A stretch of 64,000 bases of DNA from Metabacillus dongyingensis (GTDB lineage: Bacteria; Bacillota; Bacilli; Bacillales; Bacillaceae), in the NCBI RefSeq assembly GCF_019933155.2, contig NZ_CP082944.1, positions 3,970,001-4,034,000 of the forward strand. Reading direction: 5' to 3'. The first letter of the stretch is position 1, and every line of letters starts with the position of its first letter. Both the position numbers and the translations under genes were made by a program. A model generated the notes under the pieces. That model did no database searches. It was not told the origin of the DNA and saw nothing but the letters and a program-made list of their open reading frames with translations. Below are positions 1-8,725 of this stretch, one piece after another.

Positions 1-159
1 GGTGTGCCGGATGAAGTGCTTCAGCCAGTTAAAACTTGGGACAGCATAGATGCGTATAATGAAAAAGCAAAAGAGCTTGCAGGCAAGTTCAAACAAAATT
101 TCAAAAAGTTCAATCACGTTTCAGAAGAGATTGAAACTCTTGGCGGACCAAAAGTATAA
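1..159 (+). CDS. pckA: Phosphoenolpyruvate carboxykinase (ATP), C-terminal 52 residues
   Basis: An open frame enters from the left edge and stops at 157-159. The tail (start [13 protein letters not shown], end LGGPKV) resembles the C terminus of ATP-dependent PEP carboxykinase, which converts oxaloacetate to PEP in gluconeogenesis. The call is supported by synteny: in B. subtilis pckA is followed by divergent ytmB-ytmA and then ytlA, as here. The catalytic core lies outside the window, so the assignment rests on the short tail and gene order. A strong terminator follows directly. Confidence 0.75.
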   Translation, partial: GVPDEVLQPVKTWDSIDAYNEKAKELAGKFKQNFKKFNHVSEEIETLGGPKV

Positions 160-173
160 CACTCCAAAACTCC

Positions 174-207
174 AAAAGCTATGCCACACACTGGCATAGC
201 TTTTTTT
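174..207 (+). terminator. Intrinsic terminator after pckA
   Basis: A perfect stem AGCTATGCCA/TGGCATAGCT with a short loop is followed by seven T residues. Confidence 0.9.
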
Positions 208-347
208 GATGTATCACAGCTCTCTTGATAAATTGGAAAAGAGCTCAGTTTGAATCATTCTGACGTTTTTCCTTTTTTCAAGGCAGATCCATATGATAAA
301 ATTGTATAAAAAAGTAAATCAATCATTTCTTTTAAGGGGGTGATGTT

Positions 348-443
348 TTGGCGAATTCAGTCCGTTTGCCAGATTCTGCAGCGTCTCATGCAAAGCCCGG
401 CAGTAAAAAGGCGATACTTTGCATGGGGCGGACACTTATTTAA
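348..443 (+). CDS. Possible 31-residue small protein, unknown function
   Basis: A TTG codon lies 7 nt after a strong ribosome site (AAGGGGG at 334-340) and opens a 31-residue frame beginning LANSVRLPDSAASHAK and ending CMGRTLI. A competing frame starting at 340 or 343 would run into the next gene, but its start codons overlap or abut the ribosome site. The peptide has one Cys, is mildly basic, and shows no membrane segment. I do not recognise a family. It may be cotranscribed with the CD3324-type gene 82 nt downstream. The main support is the ribosome site, so confidence is limited. Confidence 0.35.
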   Translation: MANSVRLPDSAASHAKPGSKKAILCMGRTLI

Positions 444-525
444 ATCGCCCGCATCAGCGTTTGCCTTTTTAAGTACTGCGGCTTTGCACCTTATTTTTAC
501 GATTACAAATAAGGGGCTGGCAGAA

Positions 526-789
526 ATGAAATATATGAACGCAAACGCTATTTTACCTGAAGAACTGATTGCAGAAATTCAGCAGTACATTCAGGGAGAG
601 ACCATCTACATCCCGAAACCGGAAACAGCTCACTATAAGTGGGGCACCCGGTCCGGAGGAAGAAAAGTGCTCGATGACAGAAACCGTTCGATTAAGCGCA
701 GTTTTAAAAGCGGCAAAAAAATTCAGGAATTAGCTGAAGAATTTTACCTTTCAGCTGAAACAATCAAAAAGATTGTCTATACGAAATAA
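526..789 (+). CDS. CD3324-family small DNA-binding-like protein
   Basis: The 87-residue product (MKYMNANAILPEELI...) matches the CD3324-family pattern: an N-terminal NAxxILPEELIxEIQxYxQGE block, a central IYIPKPE...KWG..SG.RK segment, and a C-terminal helix-turn-helix-like stretch (IQELAEEFYLSAETIKKIV) resembling resolvase or sigma-like recognition helices. Function is not established for the family; nucleic-acid binding is inference. The start is the ATG at 526 because AAGGGG at 511-516 gives 9 nt spacing; the upstream in-frame extension is not protein-like. A hairpin terminator follows immediately. Confidence 0.75.
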   Translation: MKYMNANAILPEELIAEIQQYIQGETIYIPKPETAHYKWGTRSGGRKVLDDRNRSIKRSFKSGKKIQELAEEFYLSAETIKKIVYTK

Positions 790-798
790 AAGCAAAAA

Positions 799-833
799 GC
801 ACTGATGATCCAAAAGATGATCAGTGTTTTTTT
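799..833 (+). terminator. Intrinsic terminator after the CD3324-family gene
   Basis: CACTGATGATC and GATGATCAGTG pair over 10 of 11 positions around a CAAAA loop, followed by seven T residues. Confidence 0.85.
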
Positions 834-865
834 ATAGATAAGCAAATATAAAATTTTGCTCATTG

Positions 866-915
866 ATGTTTAGCTCCATTGCCCAACTCCTCGGCCAGAA
901 CAAATCCGCTTTTCT
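866..915 (+). repeat. Decayed dispersed intergenic repeat, copy 1
   Basis: This copy shares the core CTCCTCGGYCAGAACRRATC with copies at 42311-42376 (minus) and 49366-49460. It lies in the 233-nt gap between genes and has no coding potential. Similar short non-coding repeats are common between genes in Bacillaceae; naming the exact family would need a genome-wide comparison. Confidence 0.5.
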
Positions 916-1022
916 TATGCAGAGTTTGATTCCTATTCATTTTAACCATATAAAATATATAACTGTTCTTTTATTATAGAATTAAACCTTTTACTATTAT
1001 GGCCTGAATGGAGGATCTTGCA

Positions 1023-1664
1023 ATGGAACCATTTATAAGAAGCGACCAATACAACTATATTAAAGCGCAGACACAACTGCTTGTGAATGGGTATGGAACG
1101 GTTAATGACCCAAACGTGTTAAAGGCCTTAAAATCTCTTGCACAGGAAAGGACGTTCATGTTATTCGACGAAATTGGACCTGAAGAGAATGATCTGCTCA
1201 CACCCATAAATGATGTCAAAGACAAATCTGATGCGGATGTCTTTCTATCTCAAATAAAACCTTTTGTTATTCCATTTAAAAAAGTAACCGAGCAAACTAT
1301 TAAAAAGCTGTTTCCTAAAGCTAAGAAAATAAAGGCTCCTACATCATTAGAAGAACTGGATTATACTGAAATTTCTTACTTGAGCTGGCATGATAAAGGA
1401 TCAGGGAGACAATATATAATAGCCCCTCAAAACAATAAGCTCACAGGCTTGCAGGGGACGTTCAACAGCATCAATCAAAAAGGCATCTGTACGATTTGCA
1501 ACCGGTTTGAAGAAGTTGGGATGTTTACTGCAGAAATTAAAGGGAACGAACCTGGAACTTTCATTAAACGCGGAAATTACATTTGCCAGGACCCTCATAG
1601 GTGCAATCAGAATATCACTTCATTGACGAAGTTAAATGATTTTCTATCCTGGATGAAAAAATAG
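1023..1664 (+). CDS. FusB/FusC-family EF-G-binding protein
   Basis: The 213-residue product has the same length and layout as FusB. There is an N-terminal helical EF-G-contact domain (MEPFIRSDQYNYIKAQ...) and a C-terminal treble-clef-like zinc finger with CTICN at about 156-160 and YICQDPHRCN near 190. FusB proteins bind elongation factor G on stalled ribosomes and speed its release, giving fusidic acid tolerance; chromosomal Bacillus members may act as housekeeping rescue factors. The start is the ATG at 1023, 8 nt after GGAGG; the ATG at 1008 lies before this ribosome site. Resistance is inferred from family, not shown. Confidence 0.85.
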   Translation: MEPFIRSDQYNYIKAQTQLLVNGYGTVNDPNVLKALKSLAQERTFMLFDEIGPEENDLLTPINDVKDKSDADVFLSQIKPFVIPFKKVTEQTIKKLFPKAKKIKAPTSLEELDYTEISYLSWHDKGSGRQYIIAPQNNKLTGLQGTFNSINQKGICTICNRFEEVGMFTAEIKGNEPGTFIKRGNYICQDPHRCNQNITSLTKLNDFLSWMKK

Positions 1665-1706
1665 TTCTTGTAACCAAGGTGATCGTAATGAATGGGGGAG
1701 AAAAGA

Positions 1707-2477
1707 ATGAATGAGCTCAATGAATTATTCAGAAAACGAATCGGCTTTCCCGAAAACGCAAAAATCACTTTTCGAGATTTGGACGAAATTCTTGAAAAAA
1801 CGGCGAAAGCCATTCCTTTTGAAAACTTATGCATCATAGATAACAAGACTTTAGAGATCAGCAAAGAGAACTTAATTTCTAAAATGCTGATCAGTAAACA
1901 AGGCGGTCTTTGTTATGAGCTGAATCCCCTTTTTTATTTTTTCCTGATAGAAAATGATTTTCATGCAAAATTGGTCAAAGGGATTGTTTATGATCATGCT
2001 GCAAAAGACTGGAGCAGGACCGGCAATACCCACGCTGCCATCCTCCTTATGGAAAATGAACAAACCTATCTAATAGATACTGGGTTTGGGGGAAATCTGC
2101 CGCTTAAACCCGTTCCTTTTAATGGTGAAATCATTTCCTCTAAGAACGGGCAATTCAGAATTATGAAGACTCCTGATCTGCAAAAAGATTACTGTCTGGA
2201 AATGAAGCTGAAATATAAAGATAAGGAATGGAAAAAAGGATATGCTTTTGATTCTGAAAGCATTTATATGACTGAACTGAACAAAATTCAAGAAATCATC
2301 CGTGATTCAGCGGAATCAACTTTTAATAAAAATCGCCTGCTGACAAGATTCACTGAAAATGGAAACATCACATTGACCGACACATCCTTTACACAGTCTG
2401 TGAATGGTGAAGTGAAGAAAGAATCAATAGACAAAGCAAGTTTTGAATCACTTGCTGAAAAATATTTTAACATGTAG
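1707..2477 (+). CDS. Arylamine N-acetyltransferase
   Basis: The 256-residue NAT-family enzyme transfers acetyl from acetyl-CoA to arylamines or hydrazines. The catalytic triad is visible: Cys69 (QGGLCYELN), His109 (GNTHAAIL) and Asp124 (YLIDTGFGGN). The usual RGGxC motif has Gln in place of Arg (KQGGLC). The ATG at 1707 is chosen because GGGGGAG at 1694-1700 gives 6 nt spacing; an ATG at 1692 precedes the ribosome site. It stands 42 nt after the FusB-like gene on the same strand, so the two may be cotranscribed, and a terminator closes the unit. The physiological substrate is unknown. Confidence 0.9.
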   Translation: MNELNELFRKRIGFPENAKITFRDLDEILEKTAKAIPFENLCIIDNKTLEISKENLISKMLISKQGGLCYELNPLFYFFLIENDFHAKLVKGIVYDHAAKDWSRTGNTHAAILLMENEQTYLIDTGFGGNLPLKPVPFNGEIISSKNGQFRIMKTPDLQKDYCLEMKLKYKDKEWKKGYAFDSESIYMTELNKIQEIIRDSAESTFNKNRLLTRFTENGNITLTDTSFTQSVNGEVKKESIDKASFESLAEKYFNM

Positions 2478-2485
2478 TAAAACAC

Positions 2486-2515
2486 AAAAAAGCTGCCTGC
2501 CGGCAGCTTTTTTCG
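2486..2515. terminator. Bidirectional terminator between NAT and ytmB
   Basis: AAAAAAGCTGCC/GGCAGCTTTTTT is a near-perfect inverted repeat with A and T tracts on both sides, between convergent genes. Confidence 0.85.
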
Positions 2516-2523
2516 TATGAATG

Positions 2524-2766
2524 TTAATTTGTAGATTTCAGTGCAATCAGCTGATAAGTCAGAATGGTTTTAGAATCAGAGAGCTCAAGTTTTTTAATCA
2601 GAGCCTGTCCGCTTACTTCCCCTTCTTTTGTTTTTCTGACTTCAACGGGAATCTCCAGCGGATAAATGCGATAGCCCTCTTTTTCGAGAGAAAAAAGATT
2701 CTCTTCCAATCGGTTTTCTCTCCCTTTTGTCACGATCATCGTGTTCAATTCTAAAGGCATACCCAT
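2524..2766 (-). CDS. ytmB: Conserved hypothetical protein YtmB (DUF2584-type)
   Basis: The 80-residue protein starts MGMPLELNTMIVTKGRE and has an alternating beta-rich pattern without membrane segments. The N-terminal motif, length and position beside ytmA and pckA fit B. subtilis YtmB; no function is known. The start at 2766 is set by AAGGAGTGAT 8 nt upstream; a longer frame to 2847 overlaps the 3' end of ytmA and has no ribosome site. It follows ytmA by 62 nt and is probably cotranscribed. Confidence 0.75.
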   Translation of the reverse strand: MGMPLELNTMIVTKGRENRLEENLFSLEKEGYRIYPLEIPVEVRKTKEGEVSGQALIKKLELSDSKTILTYQLIALKSTN

Positions 2767-2828
2767 CTTAATCACTCCTTTTTCATATACAGTTATTTTA
2801 ACATATTCATTTAGCCCGATTCCCGATT

Positions 2829-3611
2829 TTATTGTTTTTTCATCCAAGAAGTCAGCTCTCGTACTACTTTTCTGTTAACGGCAGGAGGAAAATAATGTGT
2901 ATATTCCTCAAAATACATCGTATCTGCTCTTTTTCCAAGTTCTCCAAGTCTTTTTTCAAGCAGATAAGCATGTTCGACTGAAACGTTTTGATCATGAGCG
3001 CCATGAATAATAAGAATTGGAGCCTTTAATGCACCAAGTTCATACAGCGGAGTTCTCCACTTGTATCTTTCAGGATATTTTGAAGGTGTCCCCCCTATAA
3101 CCCGCTTCATCATTCTACGCAAATCTTCCCGTTCCTCGTATGTAAGAGCCATATCAGAAACACCGCCCCATGTAACTAATGAACGGACCTCAGGATCTAA
3201 AATTCCAGCAAAAAGCGCCATTACTCCTCCCCTTGAAAATCCGAAGACATGGATTCGTTCCTTATCAACTTTAGGATGGTTTTTTAAAAGCGTCAGAGCA
3301 TGCAGCGCATCGTACCTGTCATCTCCGGCGAAGTCTTCATTCCCTTCTCCTCCCTGATTCCCCCGGTAAAATGGAGCCATAACGACAAAGCCTTCTGATG
3401 CAAATTGTACAATTCGTCCGGCTCTGACCTTGCCTACATTTTTTATTCCGCCTCTTAAATAAAGAAAACCATCATACTTTCCTTCTTCTGCAGGCTCGGC
3501 AAGGAGTCCCTTTACCTTAAGCCCTTCAGAAAAATAGGTAACTAGCTGCAGTCTGATTTTAGGATTAGGCGACGGCAGCAGCTGACGCTCAATTATTGAA
3601 CCATTATCCAT
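2829..3611 (-). CDS. ytmA: Alpha/beta hydrolase, prolyl-oligopeptidase-like YtmA
   Basis: The 260-residue cytoplasmic serine hydrolase has no signal peptide. The nucleophile elbow GFSRGG, the acidic residue in HGAHDQNV and the His in YTHYFPP form a plausible triad near residues 133, 211 and 244. It resembles the catalytic domain of S9 peptidases and dienelactone hydrolases, so it may be an acyl- or aminopeptidase; the substrate is unknown. The start at 3611 follows an AGGTG site; the in-frame ATG at 3644 has none. It is divergent from ytlA and heads the ytmA-ytmB unit. Confidence 0.85.
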   Translation of the reverse strand: MDNGSIIERQLLPSPNPKIRLQLVTYFSEGLKVKGLLAEPAEEGKYDGFLYLRGGIKNVGKVRAGRIVQFASEGFVVMAPFYRGNQGGEGNEDFAGDDRYDALHALTLLKNHPKVDKERIHVFGFSRGGVMALFAGILDPEVRSLVTWGGVSDMALTYEEREDLRRMMKRVIGGTPSKYPERYKWRTPLYELGALKAPILIIHGAHDQNVSVEHAYLLEKRLGELGKRADTMYFEEYTHYFPPAVNRKVVRELTSWMKKQ

Positions 3612-3717
3612 TTCCTTGCACCTCACAAAATCGTTTATGGGCATTCACACATTTTTTTCACAATCATACATTATTTTAGGCGTTACAAAACTGGATACTC
3701 ATTTTAATATTTTTTGA

Positions 3718-3738
3718 TGGTGTCTGTCACCAAGGAGG
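3718..3738 (+). promoter_or_regulatory. Small hairpin abutting the ytlA ribosome site
   Basis: TGGTG (3718-3722) and CACCA (3728-3732) pair around a TCTGT loop, and the last base overlaps the AAGGAGG site of ytlA. It could modulate initiation, but a 5-bp stem is weak evidence. Confidence 0.3.
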
Positions 3739-3745
3739 ATTTCAT

Positions 3746-4732
3746 ATGAAAAAAAGGCTCATCGGCTTTGCGGTACTCGCTCTTCTTATCTTTACACTAA
3801 GTGCGTGCAATCAAAACAAGCCAGAAAAAATCAGGTTGGCTGAGGTTACCCATTCCATCTTTTATGCTCCTTTATATGCAGCAATGTCTGAAGGTTTTTT
3901 TGAAGAAGAAGGCCTGGATGTTGAGCTGACAACAACATGGGGCGGAGATAAAACAATGACAGCTCTTCTCTCAGACGGAGCTGATATTGCACTTGTTGGC
4001 TCTGAAACATCGATTTACGTTTCTGCACAAGGCTCTAAAGATCCGGTTATCAATTTTGCCCAGCTAACACAAACAGATGGAACGTTCCTCGTCTCAAGAG
4101 AAAAAATCGAGAATTTCAGCTGGGATCAGCTTAAAGGCACTACTTTCCTTGGTCAGCGCAAAGGCGGAATGCCGCAAATGGCTGGTGAATTTGTATTAAA
4201 GCAGCAGGGAATTGATCCGCAGAATGATTTAAATCTGATTCAAAATATTGATTTTGCTAATATTCCGAGTGCATTTGCTTCAGGAACCGGCGATTTCGTT
4301 CAGCTGTTTGAGCCTACAGCCAGCATTTTTGAAAAAGAAGGCACAGGACACATTGTGGCATCATTCGGAAGTGAATCCGGTAAGGTTCCTTACACTACAT
4401 TTATGGCAAAAGAAAGCTACTTAAAAGAGGATTCAGAAGCAGCAGAAAAATTCACAAAAGCCATTTATAAAGCACAGCAATGGGTTGAAGAAAACAGCGC
4501 TGAAACCATTGCAAAGGCCATTGCCCCGCAATTTAAAGATACAGACCTTGAGATTATTACAACAGTAGTTGAACGCTATAAAGAGCAGGGATCTTTTGCG
4601 ACTGATCCAATCCTTGATGAGGCGGAGTGGACCAATCTTCAAAACATCATGGAAGAAGCGAACGAATTGCCGGAACGTATTGAACACGAGACTCTGGTTA
4701 ATACGAAGTTCGCAGAAGACGCTGCAAAGTAA
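3746..4732 (+). CDS. ytlA: ABC transporter substrate-binding lipoprotein, NMT1/SsuA type
   Basis: The 328-residue lipoprotein has a signal peptide ending in lipobox LSAC (Cys21). The mature part starts EKIRLAEVTHSIFYAPLYAA, typical of the NMT1/THI5-like and SsuA/TauA binding-protein fold. Such proteins capture pyrimidine precursors of thiamine, sulfonates or nitrate-like anions. No thiamine riboswitch is visible upstream, so the ligand stays open. The start has AAGGAGG at 7 nt. It heads a three-gene unit with the ATPase (12 nt gap) and permease, as in B. subtilis ytlACD. Confidence 0.88.
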   Translation: MKKRLIGFAVLALLIFTLSACNQNKPEKIRLAEVTHSIFYAPLYAAMSEGFFEEEGLDVELTTTWGGDKTMTALLSDGADIALVGSETSIYVSAQGSKDPVINFAQLTQTDGTFLVSREKIENFSWDQLKGTTFLGQRKGGMPQMAGEFVLKQQGIDPQNDLNLIQNIDFANIPSAFASGTGDFVQLFEPTASIFEKEGTGHIVASFGSESGKVPYTTFMAKESYLKEDSEAAEKFTKAIYKAQQWVEENSAETIAKAIAPQFKDTDLEIITTVVERYKEQGSFATDPILDEAEWTNLQNIMEEANELPERIEHETLVNTKFAEDAAK

Positions 4733-4744
4733 GGAGGTTTCAGC

Positions 4745-5518
4745 ATGTCTTTCTTGACGGTCCAGCATATCCACCATATGTATTTTACAAAAGAATCAGC
4801 AACCCTTGCATTAGAGGATATTGATTTACAAATAGAGGAAGGAGAATTCATCTCCTTTCTTGGCCCCAGCGGATGCGGCAAAACTACTCTGCTGTCCATA
4901 ATCGCGGGTCTGATTTCACCAACAAAAGGAAGTATTTTAATGGAAGACAGACCAGTCAAAAAGGACTCTTCTGCCATTGGATATATGCTGCAGCAGGATT
5001 ACCTTTTCCCGTGGAAAACAATTGAAGAAAACATTCTGCTCGGCTTGAAAATCGGAGGCAGCCTTTCAGCAAAAGCGAAAGAGAAAAGCCTTTCCCTTCT
5101 AAAAGATATGGGACTTGAGAATGTCGAGAAGAAATACCCCCGGCAGCTCTCGGGCGGCATGAGGCAGCGTGCAGCTCTGGTCAGAACGCTCTCTACAAAC
5201 CCTAAGCTTCTTATGCTTGATGAACCATTTTCAGCACTTGATTATCAAACGAAGCTAAAACTCGAAGACCTCGTATGGAGCACATTGAAGGATTTCAGGA
5301 AAACAGCCCTGCTTGTTACTCATGATATCGGTGAAGCCATCGCTATGAGTGACCGCATCTTTCTTCTTTCCTCAAAACCAGGCAGGATCGCACAAATCTT
5401 TCACGTGCCAGAGGAATTAAAGAACCTGACCCCATTTACAGCGAGACAGCATCCCTCCTTTACAGATCTTTTTCAGCACATTTGGAAGGAGCTGGACCGG
5501 CTTGATGGAAAAGAATGA
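4745..5518 (+). CDS. ytlC: ABC transporter ATP-binding protein
   Basis: The 257-residue nucleotide-binding subunit has Walker [10 protein letters not shown] near 39-47, signature LSGGMRQR near 138-145, Walker B LLMLDEP and switch His in LVTHD. It is closest in pattern to SsuB/TauB/ThiZ-type ATPases that power import of small organic anions or thiamine precursors. AAGGAGG precedes the start and the gene follows ytlA by 12 nt. Its 3' end overlaps the permease start, indicating translational coupling. Confidence 0.9.
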   Translation: MSFLTVQHIHHMYFTKESATLALEDIDLQIEEGEFISFLGPSGCGKTTLLSIIAGLISPTKGSILMEDRPVKKDSSAIGYMLQQDYLFPWKTIEENILLGLKIGGSLSAKAKEKSLSLLKDMGLENVEKKYPRQLSGGMRQRAALVRTLSTNPKLLMLDEPFSALDYQTKLKLEDLVWSTLKDFRKTALLVTHDIGEAIAMSDRIFLLSSKPGRIAQIFHVPEELKNLTPFTARQHPSFTDLFQHIWKELDRLDGKE

Positions 5519-6311
5519 ATTAAACAGATTGCATGAATCTTATTTAAAAGGCTTGAAAAAAGAAAAAAACTGGGTAAGGTTTTATCAGATTCTTATCTTT
5601 ATCGCTTTTTTCTCACTATGGGAATTAGCTGGAAAGAGAGAGTGGATTGACCCCCTGCTGTTCAGTTACCCCTCTAAAATATGGAACTTGTTTTTGGAAA
5701 AGGCAGCAGATGGATCACTCTTATCAAATTTGAGCGTCACCTTATTTGAAACCGTTCTTGGGTTTATAATCGGCACCCTGTCCGGCACTGTGCTTGCAGC
5801 TGTTCTCTGGTGGTCTAAGCGGCTGTCAAATATTCTTGATCCATACTTGGTCATTTTAAATGCCATGCCAAAAGTTGCGCTCGGACCTATATTAATCGTT
5901 GCACTTGGACCGGGTTATTTCTCTATTATTGCGATGGGCGCCATCATCTCTATCATTATTACAACAATCGTAGTTTATACGGCGTTCAGAGAAATTGATT
6001 CTAACTACCTAAAGGTGCTTCAGACATTTGGCGCTTCAAAATGGCAGATGTTTAAAGAAGCCGTACTGCCCGCATCATTTCCTACGATTATTTCTACCTT
6101 GAAAGTCAATGTAGGACTCTCATGGGTTGGTGTCATAGTCGGAGAATTCCTGGTATCCGCAAAAGGCTTGGGCTACATGATTATTTACGGCTTTCAGGTC
6201 TTCAACTTCACTCTCGTTCTTCTCTCGCTTATCATTATCGCCTGCTTTGCAACCATTATGTATCAGGCGGTTGAACTGCTGGAGAGAAAGCTGGTTAAGG
6301 ATGATGAATAG
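5505..6311 (+). CDS. ytlD: ABC transporter permease
   Basis: The 268-residue inner-membrane protein has about six hydrophobic helices and the binding-protein-dependent transport EAA-like loop ([19 protein letters not shown]). It forms the channel of the YtlACD importer. The start may be the ATG at 5505 or the TTG at 5502; AAGGAG at 5487-5492 gives 12 or 9 nt spacing. Either choice overlaps ytlC. A terminator follows at once, closing the operon. Confidence 0.88.
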   Translation: MEKNELNRLHESYLKGLKKEKNWVRFYQILIFIAFFSLWELAGKREWIDPLLFSYPSKIWNLFLEKAADGSLLSNLSVTLFETVLGFIIGTLSGTVLAAVLWWSKRLSNILDPYLVILNAMPKVALGPILIVALGPGYFSIIAMGAIISIIITTIVVYTAFREIDSNYLKVLQTFGASKWQMFKEAVLPASFPTIISTLKVNVGLSWVGVIVGEFLVSAKGLGYMIIYGFQVFNFTLVLLSLIIIACFATIMYQAVELLERKLVKDDE

Positions 6312-6314
6312 CTC

Positions 6315-6342
6315 ATACGGCCCTGATTGGGCCGTATTTTTA
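6315..6342 (+). terminator. Terminator of the ytlACD operon
   Basis: TACGGCCC/GGGCCGTA stem followed by a T-rich tail. Confidence 0.9.
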
Positions 6343-6525
6343 TTTTACTGCTGGATTATCAGTTTTAATAGATCCTGTGCCATTTTCATTATTCATATCC
6401 CTAGTCTATTTGGCATTTGCTAGAATTGAAGGAAAATGATAGAATTTAACAGAAAGTTCCGATTATTTTACCTCTGTCTCTGGCCTTAACATTTGTTTCT
6501 TAAGAAATGATTAGGAGGGGTTGTA

Positions 6526-7494
6526 ATGGAAAAGTCTATTAAATTAATTCCGTACAAAGTTGACAATCAGCTCGTAGAGGCACAGCAAATCCCGGAAGGC
6601 GTGGATTTAATTCAAGCCCCCGCATTATGGAGCAAAGGATTTAAAGGGAAAGATGTTTTGATCGCAGTAATTGATACAGGATGTGATGCTCAGCACCCGG
6701 ATTTAGAGGGCAGAGTAATCGGCGGCCGCAACTTTACCGATGATGATAATGGAGATCCGGAAGTATTTACAGACTACAACGGCCATGGAACACATGTGTC
6801 CGGTACGATTGCTGCTATAAATGCTAACTCAGGAGTTATTGGTGTAGCACCTGAAGCTAAGCTTCTTATTTTAAAAGCACTTGGCGGTGAAGAAGGATCA
6901 GGTGCCTATGAGTGGATTATTAATGCCATTGAATATGCTATCTCCGAAAAGGCTGATATTATCTCGATGTCTCTCGGCGGACCAACAGATGTGCCTGAGC
7001 TTCATGAGGCCGTTCAGAAGGCCGTTCAAAATCAAATTCTTGTTGTTTGTGCAGCTGGAAATGAAGGCGATGGCAACAGCAAAACATCTGAATTTTCTTA
7101 CCCTGGCTGCTACAATGAAGTCATTTCAGTCGGAGCAATCAGCCTTCAAAGAAAGTCTTCTTACTTTACAAATTCCAATAATGAAATAGATTCCGTTGCA
7201 CCAGGGGAGAAAATCATTTCTACCATTCCAGGCGGAAAATATGCAGTTTTCAGCGGAACATCAATGTCCGCACCGCACGTTTCAGGCGCTCTTGCATTAG
7301 TAAAACTGATGGCTGAGAGTGAATTCGAAAGAAAGCTTTCAGAGCCGGAAATCTATGCACAGCTGATGAAACGCACGATACCACTCGGCTTTCCAAAAAG
7401 TCTTGAAGGAAACGGCTTAATATACTTGACGGCTCCAGACCTGCTTGCAGATTTTCTTAAAAAAGAAGATATTGCTTCATCGATTGGAGTATAA
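6526..7494 (+). CDS. isp: Intracellular subtilisin-type serine protease (ISP)
   Basis: The 322-residue S8 peptidase lacks a signal peptide and starts with the short inhibitory extension carrying LIPY (residues 7-10), a hallmark of intracellular subtilisins, in which the N-terminal peptide blocks the active site until processed. The catalytic residues are Asp50 (VIDTG), His87 (NGHGTHVSG), Asn179 (AAGNEG) and Ser246 (GTSMSAPH). It is the main cytoplasmic protease of stationary-phase bacilli. AGGAGGGG precedes the ATG. It is monocistronic, with a terminator directly after the stop. Confidence 0.93.
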   Translation: MEKSIKLIPYKVDNQLVEAQQIPEGVDLIQAPALWSKGFKGKDVLIAVIDTGCDAQHPDLEGRVIGGRNFTDDDNGDPEVFTDYNGHGTHVSGTIAAINANSGVIGVAPEAKLLILKALGGEEGSGAYEWIINAIEYAISEKADIISMSLGGPTDVPELHEAVQKAVQNQILVVCAAGNEGDGNSKTSEFSYPGCYNEVISVGAISLQRKSSYFTNSNNEIDSVAPGEKIISTIPGGKYAVFSGTSMSAPHVSGALALVKLMAESEFERKLSEPEIYAQLMKRTIPLGFPKSLEGNGLIYLTAPDLLADFLKKEDIASSIGV

Positions 7495-7503
7495 GCTCAA
7501 TAT

Positions 7504-7534
7504 AAAAAGGCTTTCGGTAATCGAAAGCCTTTTT
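7504..7534. terminator. Bidirectional terminator after isp
   Basis: AAAAAGGCTTTCG/CGAAAGCCTTTTT perfect stem with a 5-nt loop, between convergent genes. Confidence 0.9.
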
Positions 7535-8084
7535 ATTTATCATTTATGCCTTTGTAAGGAACCCCATTCATTTTTGCAGCAGAATAAAAATTTGCATGAT
7601 CACTGTTGAATCTTCTGTCTCGAAGAAAGACAAGCTCTTCTCCATCCTTAAATAACAGCTTCACCTGCCAGTTAACCGCCTCATCATCTGATTCTTCCGT
7701 GATAATTTCTTTAACGTCCTTCCATTCGTAGCTAGTTTCAGCAAAAGACCATGGTTTGCTGAATTTAATTTCATCATAAGTCACCACTTTATAGTGATCT
7801 GTTCCAAGTCCCATCCCAATAAACCCAATAAGAGTTAACAGCAAGGCAGCTTTCCATAATTTTTTTTGATTCAAATACATCAAAAAACTTGCAAGTGCGA
7901 TCATTCCAATTGATATTCCGTACATATACAGCACAAGCTTCGGCGTTTGGATTGCAGCAGTATTCATTGTGTGAAATAAAATGTTATGAATGGTATACGG
8001 AACAATCAGGATCACAAAAAAACTTGAGACGACTAATACTAAAGAAATGGCCATCCAAATGTATCTTGGTTCACTGTGAGTCAT
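7533..8084 (-). CDS. Three-helix membrane protein with soluble C-terminal domain, unknown
   Basis: The 183-residue protein has three predicted transmembrane helices (about 9-30, 50-67 and 76-92) followed by a roughly 85-residue soluble tail (DEIKFSKPW...YEWKDVKEI) that resembles the bacterial PH-like domains fused to membrane anchors. No catalytic motif is visible. GGGGG lies 8 nt before the ATG. It converges on isp and is followed on the minus strand by the shared terminator. Family and role were not recognised. Confidence 0.7.
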   Translation of the reverse strand: MTHSEPRYIWMAISLVLVVSSFFVILIVPYTIHNILFHTMNTAAIQTPKLVLYMYGISIGMIALASFLMYLNQKKLWKAALLLTLIGFIGMGLGTDHYKVVTYDEIKFSKPWSFAETSYEWKDVKEIITEESDDEAVNWQVKLLFKDGEELVFLRDRRFNSDHANFYSAAKMNGVPYKGINDK

Positions 8085-8156
8085 TTTTTAATCCCCCTGC
8101 TTTCATCTCCTCATTAATATTACTATATTTTCCAATGGGACGTTTTATTTTTTAAA

Positions 8157-8186
8157 CAAAAAAAATCCCGGCAACCAATACCGGAA
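8157..8186 (-). terminator. Terminator after ytkD
   Basis: On the minus strand a TTCCGG...CCGGGA stem is followed by eight T residues immediately after the ytkD stop. Confidence 0.8.
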
Positions 8187-8660
8187 TCATACCACATATT
8201 CAGCCAGGACTTTCTCCAGGCTCTTAACCAATACATCATCTTTCATAATAAAGCTGAACTTCCGATTCCTCCCGATATCCTCAGGCAGTGCTGCAAATAA
8301 GATTGGTCCTTTAGTCTCAAGATAGTCGGATTGGGGGGTAATCTCGCCAATTTCTGCGTAATAGATGTTTTTAATAATGGTTTTTTCTTTTCCGAGCACC
8401 TTATACTGACCTATATATCTTAGTTTTGATACAGTTGCTCCTGTTTCTTCTTTTACTTCTCTTAACGCAGCATCATCAGGACTTTCTGAGTTTTCGACCT
8501 TGCCGCCGGGAAATTCATATCCGCGGTCTCTATGAATCGTAAGCAGCCACTGATCCCCATACCGGCAAATGACCCAAACATGCTTAGGTTCTTTTGAGAA
8601 TGGATATTCTTCAAAAGACAGATGAACTTCATTGTGATAATAATCTTTAAATCGAAACAT
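8187..8660 (-). CDS. ytkD: Nudix nucleoside triphosphate pyrophosphohydrolase YtkD
   Basis: The 157-residue Nudix hydrolase has the box starting at GGKVENSE and continuing to REVKEETGA, with Glu residues for Mg2+ binding. B. subtilis YtkD (158 residues) hydrolyses 8-oxo-dGTP and other nucleoside triphosphates and can remove 5' pyrophosphate from RNA. Length, motif and position next to ytkC and dps support orthology. A GAGGG site precedes the ATG. It is followed by its own terminator. Confidence 0.88.
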   Translation of the reverse strand: MFRFKDYYHNEVHLSFEEYPFSKEPKHVWVICRYGDQWLLTIHRDRGYEFPGGKVENSESPDDAALREVKEETGATVSKLRYIGQYKVLGKEKTIIKNIYYAEIGEITPQSDYLETKGPILFAALPEDIGRNRKFSFIMKDDVLVKSLEKVLAEYVV

Positions 8661-8725
8661 TTTCTATCCCTCAATTTCTATGTGTCCATAAAAATCTTAT
8701 CACAATGAAAGAGTTTGTATAAGAC

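Noticed and set aside
3612..3745. Thiamine riboswitch before ytlA
   Set aside because: The gap is too short and the conserved CTGAGA and GGAACCTG-like elements are missing.
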